Below, piece after piece: positions 44,232-52,412 of a stretch of 64,000 nt of DNA (position 1 is its first letter; every line of letters starts with the position of its first letter). Source of the DNA: CAMLFJ01 sp035524955 (GTDB lineage: Bacteria; Methylomirabilota; Methylomirabilia; Rokubacteriales; CSP1-6); the NCBI GenBank assembly GCA_035524955.1, contig DATLFG010000074.1, positions 1 through 64,000 on the forward strand. The letters run 5' to 3'. Below the pieces are notes generated by a model. The model was not told the origin of the DNA. It saw only the letters and a list, made by a program, of their open reading frames with translations, and ran no database searches. Both the position numbers and the translations under genes were made by a program.

Positions 44232-44875
44232 CCGGCTCCCCGGGAGGCTCTGCGGCGCTCGTAGTGCCGCCGGCCCTTCGCGCGATTTCCGCACCTGGCC
44301 ATGTCGCACCAGCGTCGGCTCCGGTTCTTGGTCCCATCCATGAAGAGCCGGGCGCAGTCGAAACCGGCACACTCACGTACGAAGGTTAGATTCCTCGATG
44401 TGAGCAGCTCGGCTGCCGACCGCGACACCCACCACGCCACACGATCGACTCCCAGGGTCGCGTCCGGCCAGCTCCACTCGAATCCGCCTCCGGCGGCTGG
44501 ACTGAGCCCGGCCCGGCTCATCGCCCGGCCGATCGCCTTGTTGATGGTGTGAAGATCCGAGGCCGCGCCGGGCAGGCCGGCGGCGCGCGCCGAGAAGATC
44601 CGGTAGAGGGCCTCCCGGAGCGAGAGGGCCTGGGCCAAGGCCTCGGCGGCCGCGCGGGGCTGCTGAAGTACCGTCTCCGCCAGTGTGGCGGCCTCCCCGG
44701 GGCTCAGGATGGTCGCCTGACGGGCCCATGAGAGCAAGCTTGAGTAACTATTGATCAAATCAACCTTCTCGCTGATCGGTCGACCCCGGACCGTATTGAT
44801 GAAATCGAGGCAGAGGTGTCCGGCGTCGAGCTCGAACGCCAAGCCGGCACCGGCGGGTGAGTCGGTCATGGCCAC
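44228..44875 (-). CDS. ABATE/CGNR zinc-finger transcriptional regulator
   Basis: 215 aa. The N-terminal ABATE domain ('LCLDFINTVRGRPISEKVDLINSYSSLLSWARQA') binds an unknown ligand. The C-terminal CGNR zinc finger, 'ECAGFDCARLFMDGTKNRSRRWCDMARCGNRAKGRRHYERR', supplies four Cys and the CGNR hallmark and binds DNA. GTG 44875 lies six bases after a TATAGT box (ATG 44869 is the alternative start). The start region lies in a sharply AT-rich patch that may hold its own operator. A target is not evident; the DUF2339 gene upstream runs the same way. Confidence 0.88.
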   Translation of the reverse strand: MAMTDSPAGAGLAFELDAGHLCLDFINTVRGRPISEKVDLINSYSSLLSWARQATILSPGEAATLAETVLQQPRAAAEALAQALSLREALYRIFSARAAGLPGAASDLHTINKAIGRAMSRAGLSPAAGGGFEWSWPDATLGVDRVAWWVSRSAAELLTSRNLTFVRECAGFDCARLFMDGTKNRSRRWCDMARCGNRAKGRRHYERRRASRGAG

Positions 44876-44917
44876 TGGCCGACTATATAACCTTCTATAT
44901 AAATATTGAAAGTTCTA
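44876..44917 (-). promoter_or_regulatory. AT-rich promoter patch with TATAGT -10 box
   Basis: This gap contains ACTATATAACC and CTATATAAATATTG, far more AT than the rest of the window. Minus-strand TATAGT (44887-44882) ends six bases before the GTG at 44875. The second TATATA at 44896-44901 may be a regulator site or a further -10. Confidence 0.5.
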
Positions 44918-47161
44918 TCAGATCGGCCGGCGGCTCTTCTGGTAGACCAGGCTGACCAAGAGCAAGACCACACCCAGGACCAGAAACGAGAGGATCCGAT
45001 AGGCGGTCGTGACAGCTCCCAGGTCCACGGCAAACACCTTGATGACGGTGAGACCGAAGAGCCCGAGAGCCGCGTATCGGACCATCGGGCTCGCGCGGAG
45101 GAAGCCCCAGGCGAGAGCAGCGGCCGCGTAGAGCGTCCAGAGCACCGAGAGCCCGATCTGGGTCCGCCACCGCAGCTCACCGACGAGCTGGTCCTGCCCG
45201 GCCGTCCGGGCGGCCGTCACCAGGCTCTCCTGATGACGCGTCCAGTTCACGCTGAGGGTGTAGAGGAGGGCCAGGCCCGCCACCCCGGACAGTGCCCGCC
45301 CGACCGTGGCGGCCTGCGGCGTCGTGGCGGATCGAGTCAGCGCCCCACCCGCCAGGCCGATGGCCACGCAGGCTGCCACCCGGAAGACGAGCGGGAAGCT
45401 CACCAGGGACCCCGCAGCGAGTCGGGCCATGTCGTCGTCCGCCCCCAGCACTCGGGCGAGGACCATGGCGGCCAGCAGTGGGGTGGCGACGACGAGGGCG
45501 GGCGAGGTGGATACGCGGGCGAGCCCGCCGACAACCAGGAGCTCCGCAATCAGCAGGATGGCCGGCCAGTGGCCGGACGGCTCCCGCCAGAGCTGGACGG
45601 CCAGCGTGACCACGGCGGCGACCCAGAGCGTGGCCCGCAGGGCCGCGGGTGTCAGCCCGGCCAGCCGCAGCCCCAGGGCGCGCCCACCGAGCGCGCCCCC
45701 GACGACCAGGGACACGACGACCAGGAGATGGATCAGGAAGGCCAGGTTCCAGACCGCTGTGGTCTCCGGGAACCAGTAGCGGTCGAGAGCGACCGCGCGG
45801 ACCGCGGCCAGGAGCAGCGCGGCGAGCCCACCCCAGGCCGCCACCGGCGCCGGGGTCCGCGTGGCGAGCCACAGCAGCATCACGCCCTGGGCGGCCCACG
45901 CCAGCGTGACCCACTGGCCGTCCAGCGCGAGCGGGATCGTGATGGTCAGGAAGGTCCACGAGACCCCTTCGTGCACGTCCACGGTGACACGGTCGTCGGG
46001 GACCCGGGAGGCGTAGTCCGTGGCCACGAGGCGATAGAGCACCGCCAGGCCCAGCGCGTAGGGCCCCTCCCACGCAGGGCGCCAGACCTCGAGCGTGCCG
46101 TAGACCGCCCAGAAGTAGGCGGCTGCGTTGGCGACGACCAGCGCCAGGTCGATGGGCTCGGCCCGCCGGCCCAGGGCCCGCTGGCGGAAGAGGGGGACCG
46201 CGAGAAAGACCAGGAACAGGGCCGAGAGCAGCAGGAGCCGGGTGAGCGGGCGCGGGGTCCCCGGCTCATGGAGCAGCGCCGGCAGGACGAGCACCGCGGT
46301 GCCGAGCCACGCGAGCCGGCCGAGCTGGGGCCAGGCGCGGAAGCGCGCCACCAGCAGCACGAGCACGTCGAGCACGAGCAGGTACGCGAGCAGGTTGCGC
46401 TCGTCGGTCCGGTCCACCTGCAGCAGCACGGGCGTGAGGAGCCCGCCCACCACCGCGAGGACCGCGGTGATCAGCCGGCTGCTCGCGACCGCGACGGCGG
46501 CGCCCAGCAGCGTGACCGCGAACATCGCGACGAACGCGGGCGTCGGCCCCGCGAGGCCGTACACGGCATGGGCGGCGAAGAGCGAGAGATAGAGGACGCC
46601 CAGGCCGCCACCGGCGAGGCCCTCGCTCAGGTACGGGACGTCGCGGCGCCGATGCAGGAGCAGGCCGCCCCCGAGCATCACGAGGCCGCCGACCAGGCCG
46701 AGCCCCACGCGCGCGGCAGGCCCGAGGTAGGCGTTGTCGAAGGCCCACTTCAGGAAGAGCGAGGCCGCGACCAGGATGGCGATGATCCCGACCCAGGTGG
46801 CCCAGCGCGCGCCGATGCGCTGCTCGAGGTCGAGCCCGGGTCGAGGCGGAGCGGGCCGCCGCGGGCCCGGCGGCCCGAGGGGCGACGCGGGCTCCACCGG
46901 CGGCGACTCGAGGGGGGGCGCGGCCTCGACGAGCGGCGCGACGTCGGGCGCGGGGGGGCTCTCGAGCGGCGCGCGCGCGCCCGGTCCGCCCTCGAGCTTC
47001 CACACCCGATAGGCCAGCCCGCGCACGCGCTCCTCGAGCGCAGCCACGCGCTCGTCCGCGTCGCCGGGACGGCGCGCGCGCGCGGCGCTCAGGGCCACGA
47101 GGGCCATGACGATCGCGACCACGGACAGCAGCACGCCGACGGCGATGCCCATGGCAAGCAT
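44918..47161 (-). CDS. DUF2339 multi-pass membrane protein
   Basis: 747 aa. One N-terminal membrane helix (1-25), a short coiled-coil-like stretch ('ALEERVRGLAYRVWKLEG'), a Pro/Ala-rich cytoplasmic linker (about 60-115), 'IGARWATWVGIIAILVAASLFLKWAFDN' and then some twenty hydrophobic segments. This is the layout of DUF2339 proteins, whose function is not established. 'GARWATWVG' and 'RVGLGLVGG' are the family's best-kept parts. A TAGGCT box ends 11 bases before the ATG. Divergent from YceI. Confidence 0.85.
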   Translation of the reverse strand: MLAMGIAVGVLLSVVAIVMALVALSAARARRPGDADERVAALEERVRGLAYRVWKLEGGPGARAPLESPPAPDVAPLVEAAPPLESPPVEPASPLGPPGPRRPAPPRPGLDLEQRIGARWATWVGIIAILVAASLFLKWAFDNAYLGPAARVGLGLVGGLVMLGGGLLLHRRRDVPYLSEGLAGGGLGVLYLSLFAAHAVYGLAGPTPAFVAMFAVTLLGAAVAVASSRLITAVLAVVGGLLTPVLLQVDRTDERNLLAYLLVLDVLVLLVARFRAWPQLGRLAWLGTAVLVLPALLHEPGTPRPLTRLLLLSALFLVFLAVPLFRQRALGRRAEPIDLALVVANAAAYFWAVYGTLEVWRPAWEGPYALGLAVLYRLVATDYASRVPDDRVTVDVHEGVSWTFLTITIPLALDGQWVTLAWAAQGVMLLWLATRTPAPVAAWGGLAALLLAAVRAVALDRYWFPETTAVWNLAFLIHLLVVVSLVVGGALGGRALGLRLAGLTPAALRATLWVAAVVTLAVQLWREPSGHWPAILLIAELLVVGGLARVSTSPALVVATPLLAAMVLARVLGADDDMARLAAGSLVSFPLVFRVAACVAIGLAGGALTRSATTPQAATVGRALSGVAGLALLYTLSVNWTRHQESLVTAARTAGQDQLVGELRWRTQIGLSVLWTLYAAAALAWGFLRASPMVRYAALGLFGLTVIKVFAVDLGAVTTAYRILSFLVLGVVLLLVSLVYQKSRRPI

Positions 47162-47172
47162 GGTCTGGCGCG

Positions 47173-47178
47173 AGCCTA
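47173..47178 (-). promoter_or_regulatory. -10 box TAGGCT for the DUF2339 gene
   Basis: Minus-strand TAGGCT ends 11 bases before ATG 47161 with no Shine-Dalgarno between. Confidence 0.4.
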
Positions 47179-47237
47179 CACCACCGCGTTCCCGGGTCCG
47201 GTCGGATTTGTGCCGTCCCGCGCCTCGATGGATGAGC

Positions 47238-47243
47238 GATACT
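47238..47243 (+). promoter_or_regulatory. -10 box GATACT for the YceI gene
   Basis: GATACT ends seven bases before GTG 47251. It is a weaker box than its neighbours, but the spacing is the same. Confidence 0.35.
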
Positions 47244-47250
47244 GGAGCCC

Positions 47251-47826
47251 GTGCTACGACCGTCTCGAGCCGGGCGCTGGGCCGTCATCGCGCTCGTCCT
47301 GGCCCTGCTCGCCCTGCCGCGCGCCGCCGGGGCGCAGCCGCTCCGCTTCCGCATCCAGCCCGAGGCGAGCGAGATCACCTTCCGCGCCACGTCGCGGTTG
47401 ATGAACGCGGAGGGGCGGTTCTCGAAATTCAGCGGCGAGGTGCTGGTGGATCCCGCCGTCCTCACCAGCGGGCGCATCACCCTCACCATCGACGCGGCCT
47501 CGCTCGACACCGGCATCGAGATGCGCGACAAGCACCTGCGCAGCTCCGACTTCTTCGAGGTCGAGCGCTTCCCGACCGTCGCCTTCCAGAGCGTGCGGAT
47601 CGAGGCGGCCGGGCGCGGGGCGACCGTGGTGGGCCACCTGACCCTGCACGGCGTGACGCGGGAGATCGCGGTGCCGATCGACGTGCAGATCACGAAGATC
47701 GCGCTCGTCGCGAGCGGGGAGCTCATCATCAACCGCGGCGAGTACGGGATGAACTACAGCTCGTTCGTGAACCCGATCGGCAACGAGGTCCGCGTGGCGT
47801 TCACCTTCCGCGCCCGCGCGCCCTGA
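47251..47826 (+). CDS. YceI-family periplasmic isoprenoid-binding-like protein
   Basis: 191 aa. Signal peptide 1-29 ('WAVIALVLALLALPRAAGA'), then a YceI lipocalin-like barrel: 'FRIQPEASEITFRATSRLMNAEGRFSKFSGEVLVDP', 'IDAASLDTGIEMRDKHLRSSDFFEVERFPTVAFQSVRIE' and 'GHLTLHGVTREIAVPIDVQI'. Family members bind polyisoprenoid or amphiphilic lipids in the periplasm. GTG start follows a -10-like box; the next gene starts 11 bases after its stop. Confidence 0.92.
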   Translation: MLRPSRAGRWAVIALVLALLALPRAAGAQPLRFRIQPEASEITFRATSRLMNAEGRFSKFSGEVLVDPAVLTSGRITLTIDAASLDTGIEMRDKHLRSSDFFEVERFPTVAFQSVRIEAAGRGATVVGHLTLHGVTREIAVPIDVQITKIALVASGELIINRGEYGMNYSSFVNPIGNEVRVAFTFRARAP

Positions 47827-47837
47827 GGAGAGACTCC

Positions 47838-48548
47838 ATGGACGCACGAACCGCGGGACGGCGCATGACCGAGCTCCTGAACCTGACCAGCCGGCCGGTG
47901 GCGGTGACGTTCACCGCGACCGCGCCCGCCGGCGTCCCGCGGGTGGCGAAGGCCGGGCCCGCCGGCTGCGCCTACTGGAAGCAGGCCGCGGAGGGCGCGG
48001 TGTTCCATACCGAGGCCGCCGATCACTACAACTGCCCGGTCGGCTCCTACACCCACGGCGTCGCGCTGCCCCCCGAGCGGGCGAAGGAGCTCGAGGACGT
48101 GGTGGGGACGATGGTCGGGCTGCAGTACATCCGGATGGAGGAGGTGGGCGCGCTGCCGCGCCGGACCGAGCCGTTCCGGGTGGCGGTCTACGCCCCGCTG
48201 GCCGAGACGCCCATGCCGCCCGACGTGGTGCTGGTGCGCGGCCGCGCGCGCCAGATCATGCTGGTGGCCGAGGCCGCGCGCGCGGCCGGGATCGCGGGCG
48301 ACGGGGCCGCGATGGGCCGGCCCGCGTGCGCGATGATCCCCGCCGTCGTCGGCGGGCCCGCCGGCGTCACCAGTCTCGGCTGCATCGGCAACCGCGTCTA
48401 CACCGGCCTGGGGGACGACGAGCTCTACTTCACGATCCCCGGCCCGAAGATCGGCGACGTGGTCGAGCGACTCGCGACGGTGGTGGACGCCAACCGGGCG
48501 CTCGAGACGTACCACGAGGGGCGCCGGGCTATAATCAGTCCTCCATGA
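47838..48548 (+). CDS. DUF169 family protein, copy 1
   Basis: 236 aa DUF169 protein, a family of unknown function. Visible: 'LLNLTSRPVAVTF', a Cys in 'GPAGCAYWKQA', 'HYNCPVGSYTHGV', and the C-terminal 'GCIGNRVYTGLGDDELYFTIPGPKIGDVVERL'. The repeated conserved Cys residues suggest metal or cofactor binding, but this is inference. A GAGGAG site precedes the ATG. Its stop overlaps the CoA-transferase start (ATGA), even though that gene also has its own TATAAT box. A second DUF169 lies at 55138. Confidence 0.8.
   Translation: MDARTAGRRMTELLNLTSRPVAVTFTATAPAGVPRVAKAGPAGCAYWKQAAEGAVFHTEAADHYNCPVGSYTHGVALPPERAKELEDVVGTMVGLQYIRMEEVGALPRRTEPFRVAVYAPLAETPMPPDVVLVRGRARQIMLVAEAARAAGIAGDGAAMGRPACAMIPAVVGGPAGVTSLGCIGNRVYTGLGDDELYFTIPGPKIGDVVERLATVVDANRALETYHEGRRAIISPP
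48530..48535 (+). promoter_or_regulatory. Internal -10 box TATAAT for the CoA-transferase
   Basis: A perfect TATAAT inside the end of the DUF169 gene ends nine bases before ATG 48545. The transferase could thus be made from a leaderless internal transcript as well as by coupling. Confidence 0.55.
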
Positions 48549-49738
48549 ACCCGCCCCTCGCCGGCCTGCTCGTCGCCGATCTCACCCAGAACGTGGCGGG
48601 TCCGTACTGCACCCAGATCCTGGGCGACCTCGGCGCGGAGATCGTGAAGGTGGAGCGGACGGGCCGCGGCGACGACGCGCGCGCGTGGGGACCGCCCTTC
48701 TGGGGCCAAGAGAGCGCCACCTTCATGAGCGTCAACCGCAACAAGCGGAGCCTCGCGGTGGATCTCAAGGCCGACGAGGGGCGCCTTGTGGTCGAGCGGC
48801 TCCTCGGCCGCGCCGACGTCTTCGTGCAGTCACTGCGGGCCGGCGCCGCGGAGGAGCTGGGGCTGGGCCACGCGCGGGTCACCGCGCTCAACCCGCGCCT
48901 GGTCTACTGCTCGGTCACCGCCTTCGGCACCGAGGGCCCGCTGAAGGACCGGCCCGGCTACGACCCGCTGATGCAGGCCTACGGCGGCATCATGTCCATC
49001 AACGGCCACCCGAACCAGCCGCCGGCGCGCGTGCCGGTCTCGGTGGTGGACATGGGCACCGGCATGTGGGCGGTGATGGGCATCCTGGCCGCCCTGCGCG
49101 AGCGCGACCGCACCGGCCATGGCTCTCAGGTGACCACCGCGTTGTTCGACACTGCGCTCGCCTGGTCGGTCTTCCAGATGAGCCACTACTTGGCCACCGG
49201 CGAGGTCCCACGCCCACAGGGCTCGGGCACCGCGATGATCGTGCCCTACGAGGCCTTCCCGGTCGTGGACGGCTGGGTGATGATCGCGGCCGCCTCGGAC
49301 GCGCTGTTCGTGAAGGCGACCGCCGCCCTCGAGGTGTCGGAGCTGGCCCGCGATGCGCGCTTCGTGGACAACCCGCGCCGCGTCGAGCACCGAGCGGCGC
49401 TGCAGGAGGCCCTGGCCCGGGTCACACGGGCGATGACCGCGGAGGAGCTATTGGGGCGCCTCCAGCGGGCGGGCGTGCCGTCGGCCCGCGTGTCCACCAT
49501 GGACCAGGTCGCCACCGAGCCGCAGACCGAGGCGAGCGGCATGCTCCCGGCGGTGAAGCATCCGCGCCTGCCGGACTACCGCGCGGTGGCCCTGCCGATC
49601 CGGTGGGACGGCGAGCGCCCGACCGCCGCGCGCGTGCCGCCGCTGCTCGGGGAGCACTCGGCCGAGGTGCTGGCCGAGCTGGGTTACGACGATGCGGCCA
49701 TCCGGGGGCTCGTGGAGCGCCATGTCATCCAGCTATGA
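48545..49738 (+). CDS. CaiB/BaiF family III CoA-transferase
   Basis: 397 aa. Family III CoA-transferases move CoA between carboxylic acids through an aspartyl-CoA thioester. The N-terminus 'LLVADLTQNVAGPYCTQILGDLGAEIVKVE', the run 'NRNKRSLAVDLKADEGRLVVERLLGRADVFVQSLRAG' and catalytic Asp169 in 'SVVDMGTGMW' are all present. It begins a likely catabolic unit: CoA-transferase, enoyl-CoA hydratase, acyl-CoA dehydrogenase. Donor and acceptor are unknown. Confidence 0.92.
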   Translation: MNPPLAGLLVADLTQNVAGPYCTQILGDLGAEIVKVERTGRGDDARAWGPPFWGQESATFMSVNRNKRSLAVDLKADEGRLVVERLLGRADVFVQSLRAGAAEELGLGHARVTALNPRLVYCSVTAFGTEGPLKDRPGYDPLMQAYGGIMSINGHPNQPPARVPVSVVDMGTGMWAVMGILAALRERDRTGHGSQVTTALFDTALAWSVFQMSHYLATGEVPRPQGSGTAMIVPYEAFPVVDGWVMIAAASDALFVKATAALEVSELARDARFVDNPRRVEHRAALQEALARVTRAMTAEELLGRLQRAGVPSARVSTMDQVATEPQTEASGMLPAVKHPRLPDYRAVALPIRWDGERPTAARVPPLLGEHSAEVLAELGYDDAAIRGLVERHVIQL

Positions 49739-50516
49739 GACCCTGAACGTCGCCACCTCCGCCGACGGCTACGTCGTCACGGTGGAGCTGAACCGGCCCG
49801 AGGCGCTCAACGCGATGAACACCGCGATGGGCGAGGACCTGCTGCGCTGCTTCGAGGGCCTCCACCGCGACCGCGCGGTGCGCGCGGTGGTCTTCACCGG
49901 CGCGGGGACCAGGGCCTTCTGCGTGGGCGGCGATCTGAAGGAGCGCGAGGGCATGACCGACGAGACCTGGCGCGCGCAGCACGTCATCTTCGAGACGGCG
50001 GCCGCCCGCGTGCTCCACTGCCCGGTGCCGGTGATCGCGGCGGTCGAGGGCTTCGCGATGGGCGGCGGTTGCGAGCTGGCCGTGCTCTCGGACTTCGTGG
50101 TCTGCGGCGAGACCGCGGTGTTCGCGGTCCCCGAGGTCACGCGCGGCATCTTCCCGGGCATCGGCGGCACCCAGCTCCTGCCCCGGATCCTGGGCGCGCC
50201 GATGGCCAAGGAGATGATCTTCACCGGCCGGCGCGTGGACGCGCGCGAGGCCAGGGCCATCGGGCTCGTCAACCACGTGGTGCCGGCCGGTCAGGCCCGG
50301 GCCAAGGCCCTGGAGATCGCCGCGACCATCGCGGACAATGGCCCCATCGCGGTGCGCCAGGCCAAGAAGGCCATCGGCTGGGGCGGCGAGACCGATCTCG
50401 AGACCGGGATGATCCTGGCCATCGAGGCGTACAACAACACCGTCACGACCGACGATCGCCTCGAGGGCGTCCGCGCGTTCAACGAGAAGCGCAAGCCCCG
50501 GTTCACGGGCACATAG
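49722..50516 (+). CDS. Enoyl-CoA hydratase
   Basis: 264 aa crotonase with both classical acidic regions: oxyanion strands 'GTRAFCVGGDLKER' and 'VEGFAMGGGCELAVLSDFVV', and catalytic-site part 'FAVPEVTRGIFPGIGGTQLLPRILG' (Glu in PEV, GIGGTQ). It overlaps the CoA-transferase end by 17 bases; ATG 49722 is chosen because it gives the family N-terminus. A REP-like repeat follows its stop. Confidence 0.9.
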   Translation: MSSSYETLNVATSADGYVVTVELNRPEALNAMNTAMGEDLLRCFEGLHRDRAVRAVVFTGAGTRAFCVGGDLKEREGMTDETWRAQHVIFETAAARVLHCPVPVIAAVEGFAMGGGCELAVLSDFVVCGETAVFAVPEVTRGIFPGIGGTQLLPRILGAPMAKEMIFTGRRVDAREARAIGLVNHVVPAGQARAKALEIAATIADNGPIAVRQAKKAIGWGGETDLETGMILAIEAYNNTVTTDDRLEGVRAFNEKRKPRFTGT

Positions 50517-50523
50517 CAACTAC

Positions 50524-50596
50524 ACCCCTCTCCCCTCTGGGGAGAGGGCAGGGTGAGGGGCACGAACAGGTGAGGGGCACGAAAAGTGAGGGGAAT
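50524..50596. repeat. REP-like palindrome with GTGAGGGG tail repeats
   Basis: CTCTCCCC-TCT-GGGGAGAG hairpin followed by AGGGTGAGGGGCACGAA, a near-repeat GGTGAGGGGCACGAA and AGTGAGGGG. The last unit supplies the ribosome-binding site for the dehydrogenase ATG at 50597. Confidence 0.7.
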
Positions 50597-51769
50597 ATGG
50601 CCGACATGACGTTCGTACTCAGCGATGAGCAGAAGGCCCTGAAAGCCGCGGTCTACGACCTCTGCAAGCAGTACCCCGCCGAGTACTGGCGCGATCTCGA
50701 CAGCCGGCGCGAGTACCCGGAGGCTTTCGTCAACGAGCTGACCAAGGCCGGCTACCTCGCGGTCCTCATCCCCGAGGAGTACGGGGGCGGCGGCCTGGGC
50801 ATCATGGAAGCCGCCCTGATCCTCGAGGAGATCGCGCGGGCGGGCGGCAACCCCGCGGCCTGCCACGCCCAGATGTACATCATGGGCACCGTGCTCCGGC
50901 ACGGCTCGGAGGCACAGAAGCGCGAGTACCTGCCCAAGATCGCCACCGGCGAGCTGCGGCTGCAGGCCTTCGGGGTAACCGAGCCGAACGCGGGGTCGGA
51001 CACCACCAAGCTCCAGACCACCGCGGTCCGCAAGGGCGACCGGTACGTGGTCAACGGCCAGAAGATGTTCATCTCGCGCGTGCTGCAGTCCGACCTCATG
51101 CTGCTGCTCGCCCGCACCACCCCGGTGGACCAGGTCAAGAAGAAGACGGACGGGCTCAGCGTGTTCCTCATCGACATCCGCGAGCTCAAGGGCAAGGGCC
51201 TCGACGTGCGCCCGCTCAAGATGATGATGAACCACTCCACCAACGCGCTCTTCTTCGACAACATGGAGATCCCGGCCACCAGCCTCATCGGCCAGGAGGG
51301 CCGGGGCTTCTCCTACATCCTCGACGGCATGAACGCCGAGCGCATCCTGGTCGCCTCGGATTCCCTCGGCGATGCGCGCTGGTTCACCGAGAAGGCGGTC
51401 GCCTACGCGGGTCAGCGCGTGATCTTCGGCCGGCCGATCGGGGCCAACCAGGGCGTGCAGTTCCCGATCGCGAAGGCGCACGTGAGCATCGAAGCCGCCG
51501 ATCTCATGCGCACCAAGGCCGCGCGCATGTTCGACGCGGGCATCCCGTGCGGCCCCGAGGCCAACATGGCCAAGTACCTGGCCTCGGAGGCGGCCATCGA
51601 GGCGGGCAATGCCTGCCTCGACTGCCACGGCGGCTACGGCTTCGCGGAGGAGTACGACATCGAGCGCAAGTTCCGCGAGTCGCGCCTCTACCGGGCCGCG
51701 CCGATCAACAACAACCTGGTCATCGCCTACGTCGGGGAGCACGTCCTCGGCATGCCCCGCTCCTATTAG
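50597..51769 (+). CDS. Acyl-CoA dehydrogenase with atypical C-terminus
   Basis: 390 aa. FAD/substrate motifs: 'QAFGVTEPNAGSDTTKLQTTAVRKGDRYVVNGQKMFISRV', 'MMNHSTNALFFDNMEIPATSLIGQEGRGFSYILDGMNAERILVA', 'CLDCHGGYGFAEEYDIERKFRESRLYRAAPINNNLV'. The normal 'YEGT' catalytic Glu is missing ('RAAPINNN'); the Glu in 'GMNAERIL' sits where isovaleryl-CoA dehydrogenase has its base. It probably oxidises a branched or substituted acyl-CoA. The ribosome-binding site GAGGGG comes from the adjoining repeat. Confidence 0.88.
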   Translation: MADMTFVLSDEQKALKAAVYDLCKQYPAEYWRDLDSRREYPEAFVNELTKAGYLAVLIPEEYGGGGLGIMEAALILEEIARAGGNPAACHAQMYIMGTVLRHGSEAQKREYLPKIATGELRLQAFGVTEPNAGSDTTKLQTTAVRKGDRYVVNGQKMFISRVLQSDLMLLLARTTPVDQVKKKTDGLSVFLIDIRELKGKGLDVRPLKMMMNHSTNALFFDNMEIPATSLIGQEGRGFSYILDGMNAERILVASDSLGDARWFTEKAVAYAGQRVIFGRPIGANQGVQFPIAKAHVSIEAADLMRTKAARMFDAGIPCGPEANMAKYLASEAAIEAGNACLDCHGGYGFAEEYDIERKFRESRLYRAAPINNNLVIAYVGEHVLGMPRSY

Positions 51770-51780
51770 GGGTAGTCCCC

Positions 51781-51840
51781 ACCCTATCCCCCTCTCCCCT
51801 CAGGGGAGAGGGCAGGGTGAGGGGTGGTCTGAGGGGTGGT
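51781..51840. repeat. REP-like palindrome
   Basis: CCCTCTCCCC-TCA-GGGGAGAGGG hairpin followed by CAGGGTGAGGGGTGG and a second TGAGGGGTGG. It fills the gap between the dehydrogenase and acetyltransferase genes. Confidence 0.75.
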
Positions 51841-51857
51841 CCGACGAGAGGGAAGCA

Positions 51858-52412
51858 ATGCTAGGTCCGATCCTCGAAGGCGAGCGCGTCCGGCTCGAGC
51901 CGCCGCGGCCGGAGTACTTCCCGGTCTACCAGCGGTGGTTCGCGGACATGGAGGTCACGCGCTACCTGCTCTACCGCTTCCCCTTCACGACGAAATGGGA
52001 GGAGGAATGGCTGGAGCAGGTGGGCCGGGACCCGGCCCAGGTGATGTGGGCCATCGTGCTCAAGCACAACGGCCGCCTGATCGGCAACGCCGCGCTCGAG
52101 CACATCGACTGGCGCAACCGCCGCGCCGAGAGCGGCACCCTGATCGGCGAGAAGGACGAGTGGGGCAAGGGCTACGCGGGCGAGGCCATGCGCTTGCGCA
52201 CCCGCTACGCCTTCCGCGAGCTGGGGCTCGAGACCGTCACCACGCGAGTGGTCCTCGCCAACGCGGCGAGCAGCCGGGGGCTCGAGCGGGCCGGCTACCG
52301 CCAGGCCGGGGTGCTGCGGCATCACTACTTCGTGGACGGCCGCTGGCACGACGCCTGGGTGGGTGAGATCCTCAAGGACGAGTGGGAAACGACACAGGAG
52401 ACGACACGATGA
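51858..52412 (+). CDS. GNAT-family N-acetyltransferase (RimJ/RimL-like)
   Basis: 184 aa. 'LEGERVRLEPPRPEYFPVYQRWFAD' begins the fold as in RimJ/RimL relatives; the acetyl-CoA pyrophosphate loop is 'DEWGKGYAGEAMRL', and 'VVLANAASSRGLERAGYRQAGVLRHHYFVDGRWHD' closes the domain. It acetylates an amine of an unknown protein or metabolite. ATG 51858 follows GAGAGGGAAG; its stop overlaps the next gene (ATGA). Confidence 0.88.
   Translation: MLGPILEGERVRLEPPRPEYFPVYQRWFADMEVTRYLLYRFPFTTKWEEEWLEQVGRDPAQVMWAIVLKHNGRLIGNAALEHIDWRNRRAESGTLIGEKDEWGKGYAGEAMRLRTRYAFRELGLETVTTRVVLANAASSRGLERAGYRQAGVLRHHYFVDGRWHDAWVGEILKDEWETTQETTR

Noticed and set aside
47241..47250. Shine-Dalgarno (GGAG) for the YceI gene
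   Set aside because: GGAG is present at 47244-47247 but only three bases from the GTG, too close for normal SD use; a leaderless start is as likely.
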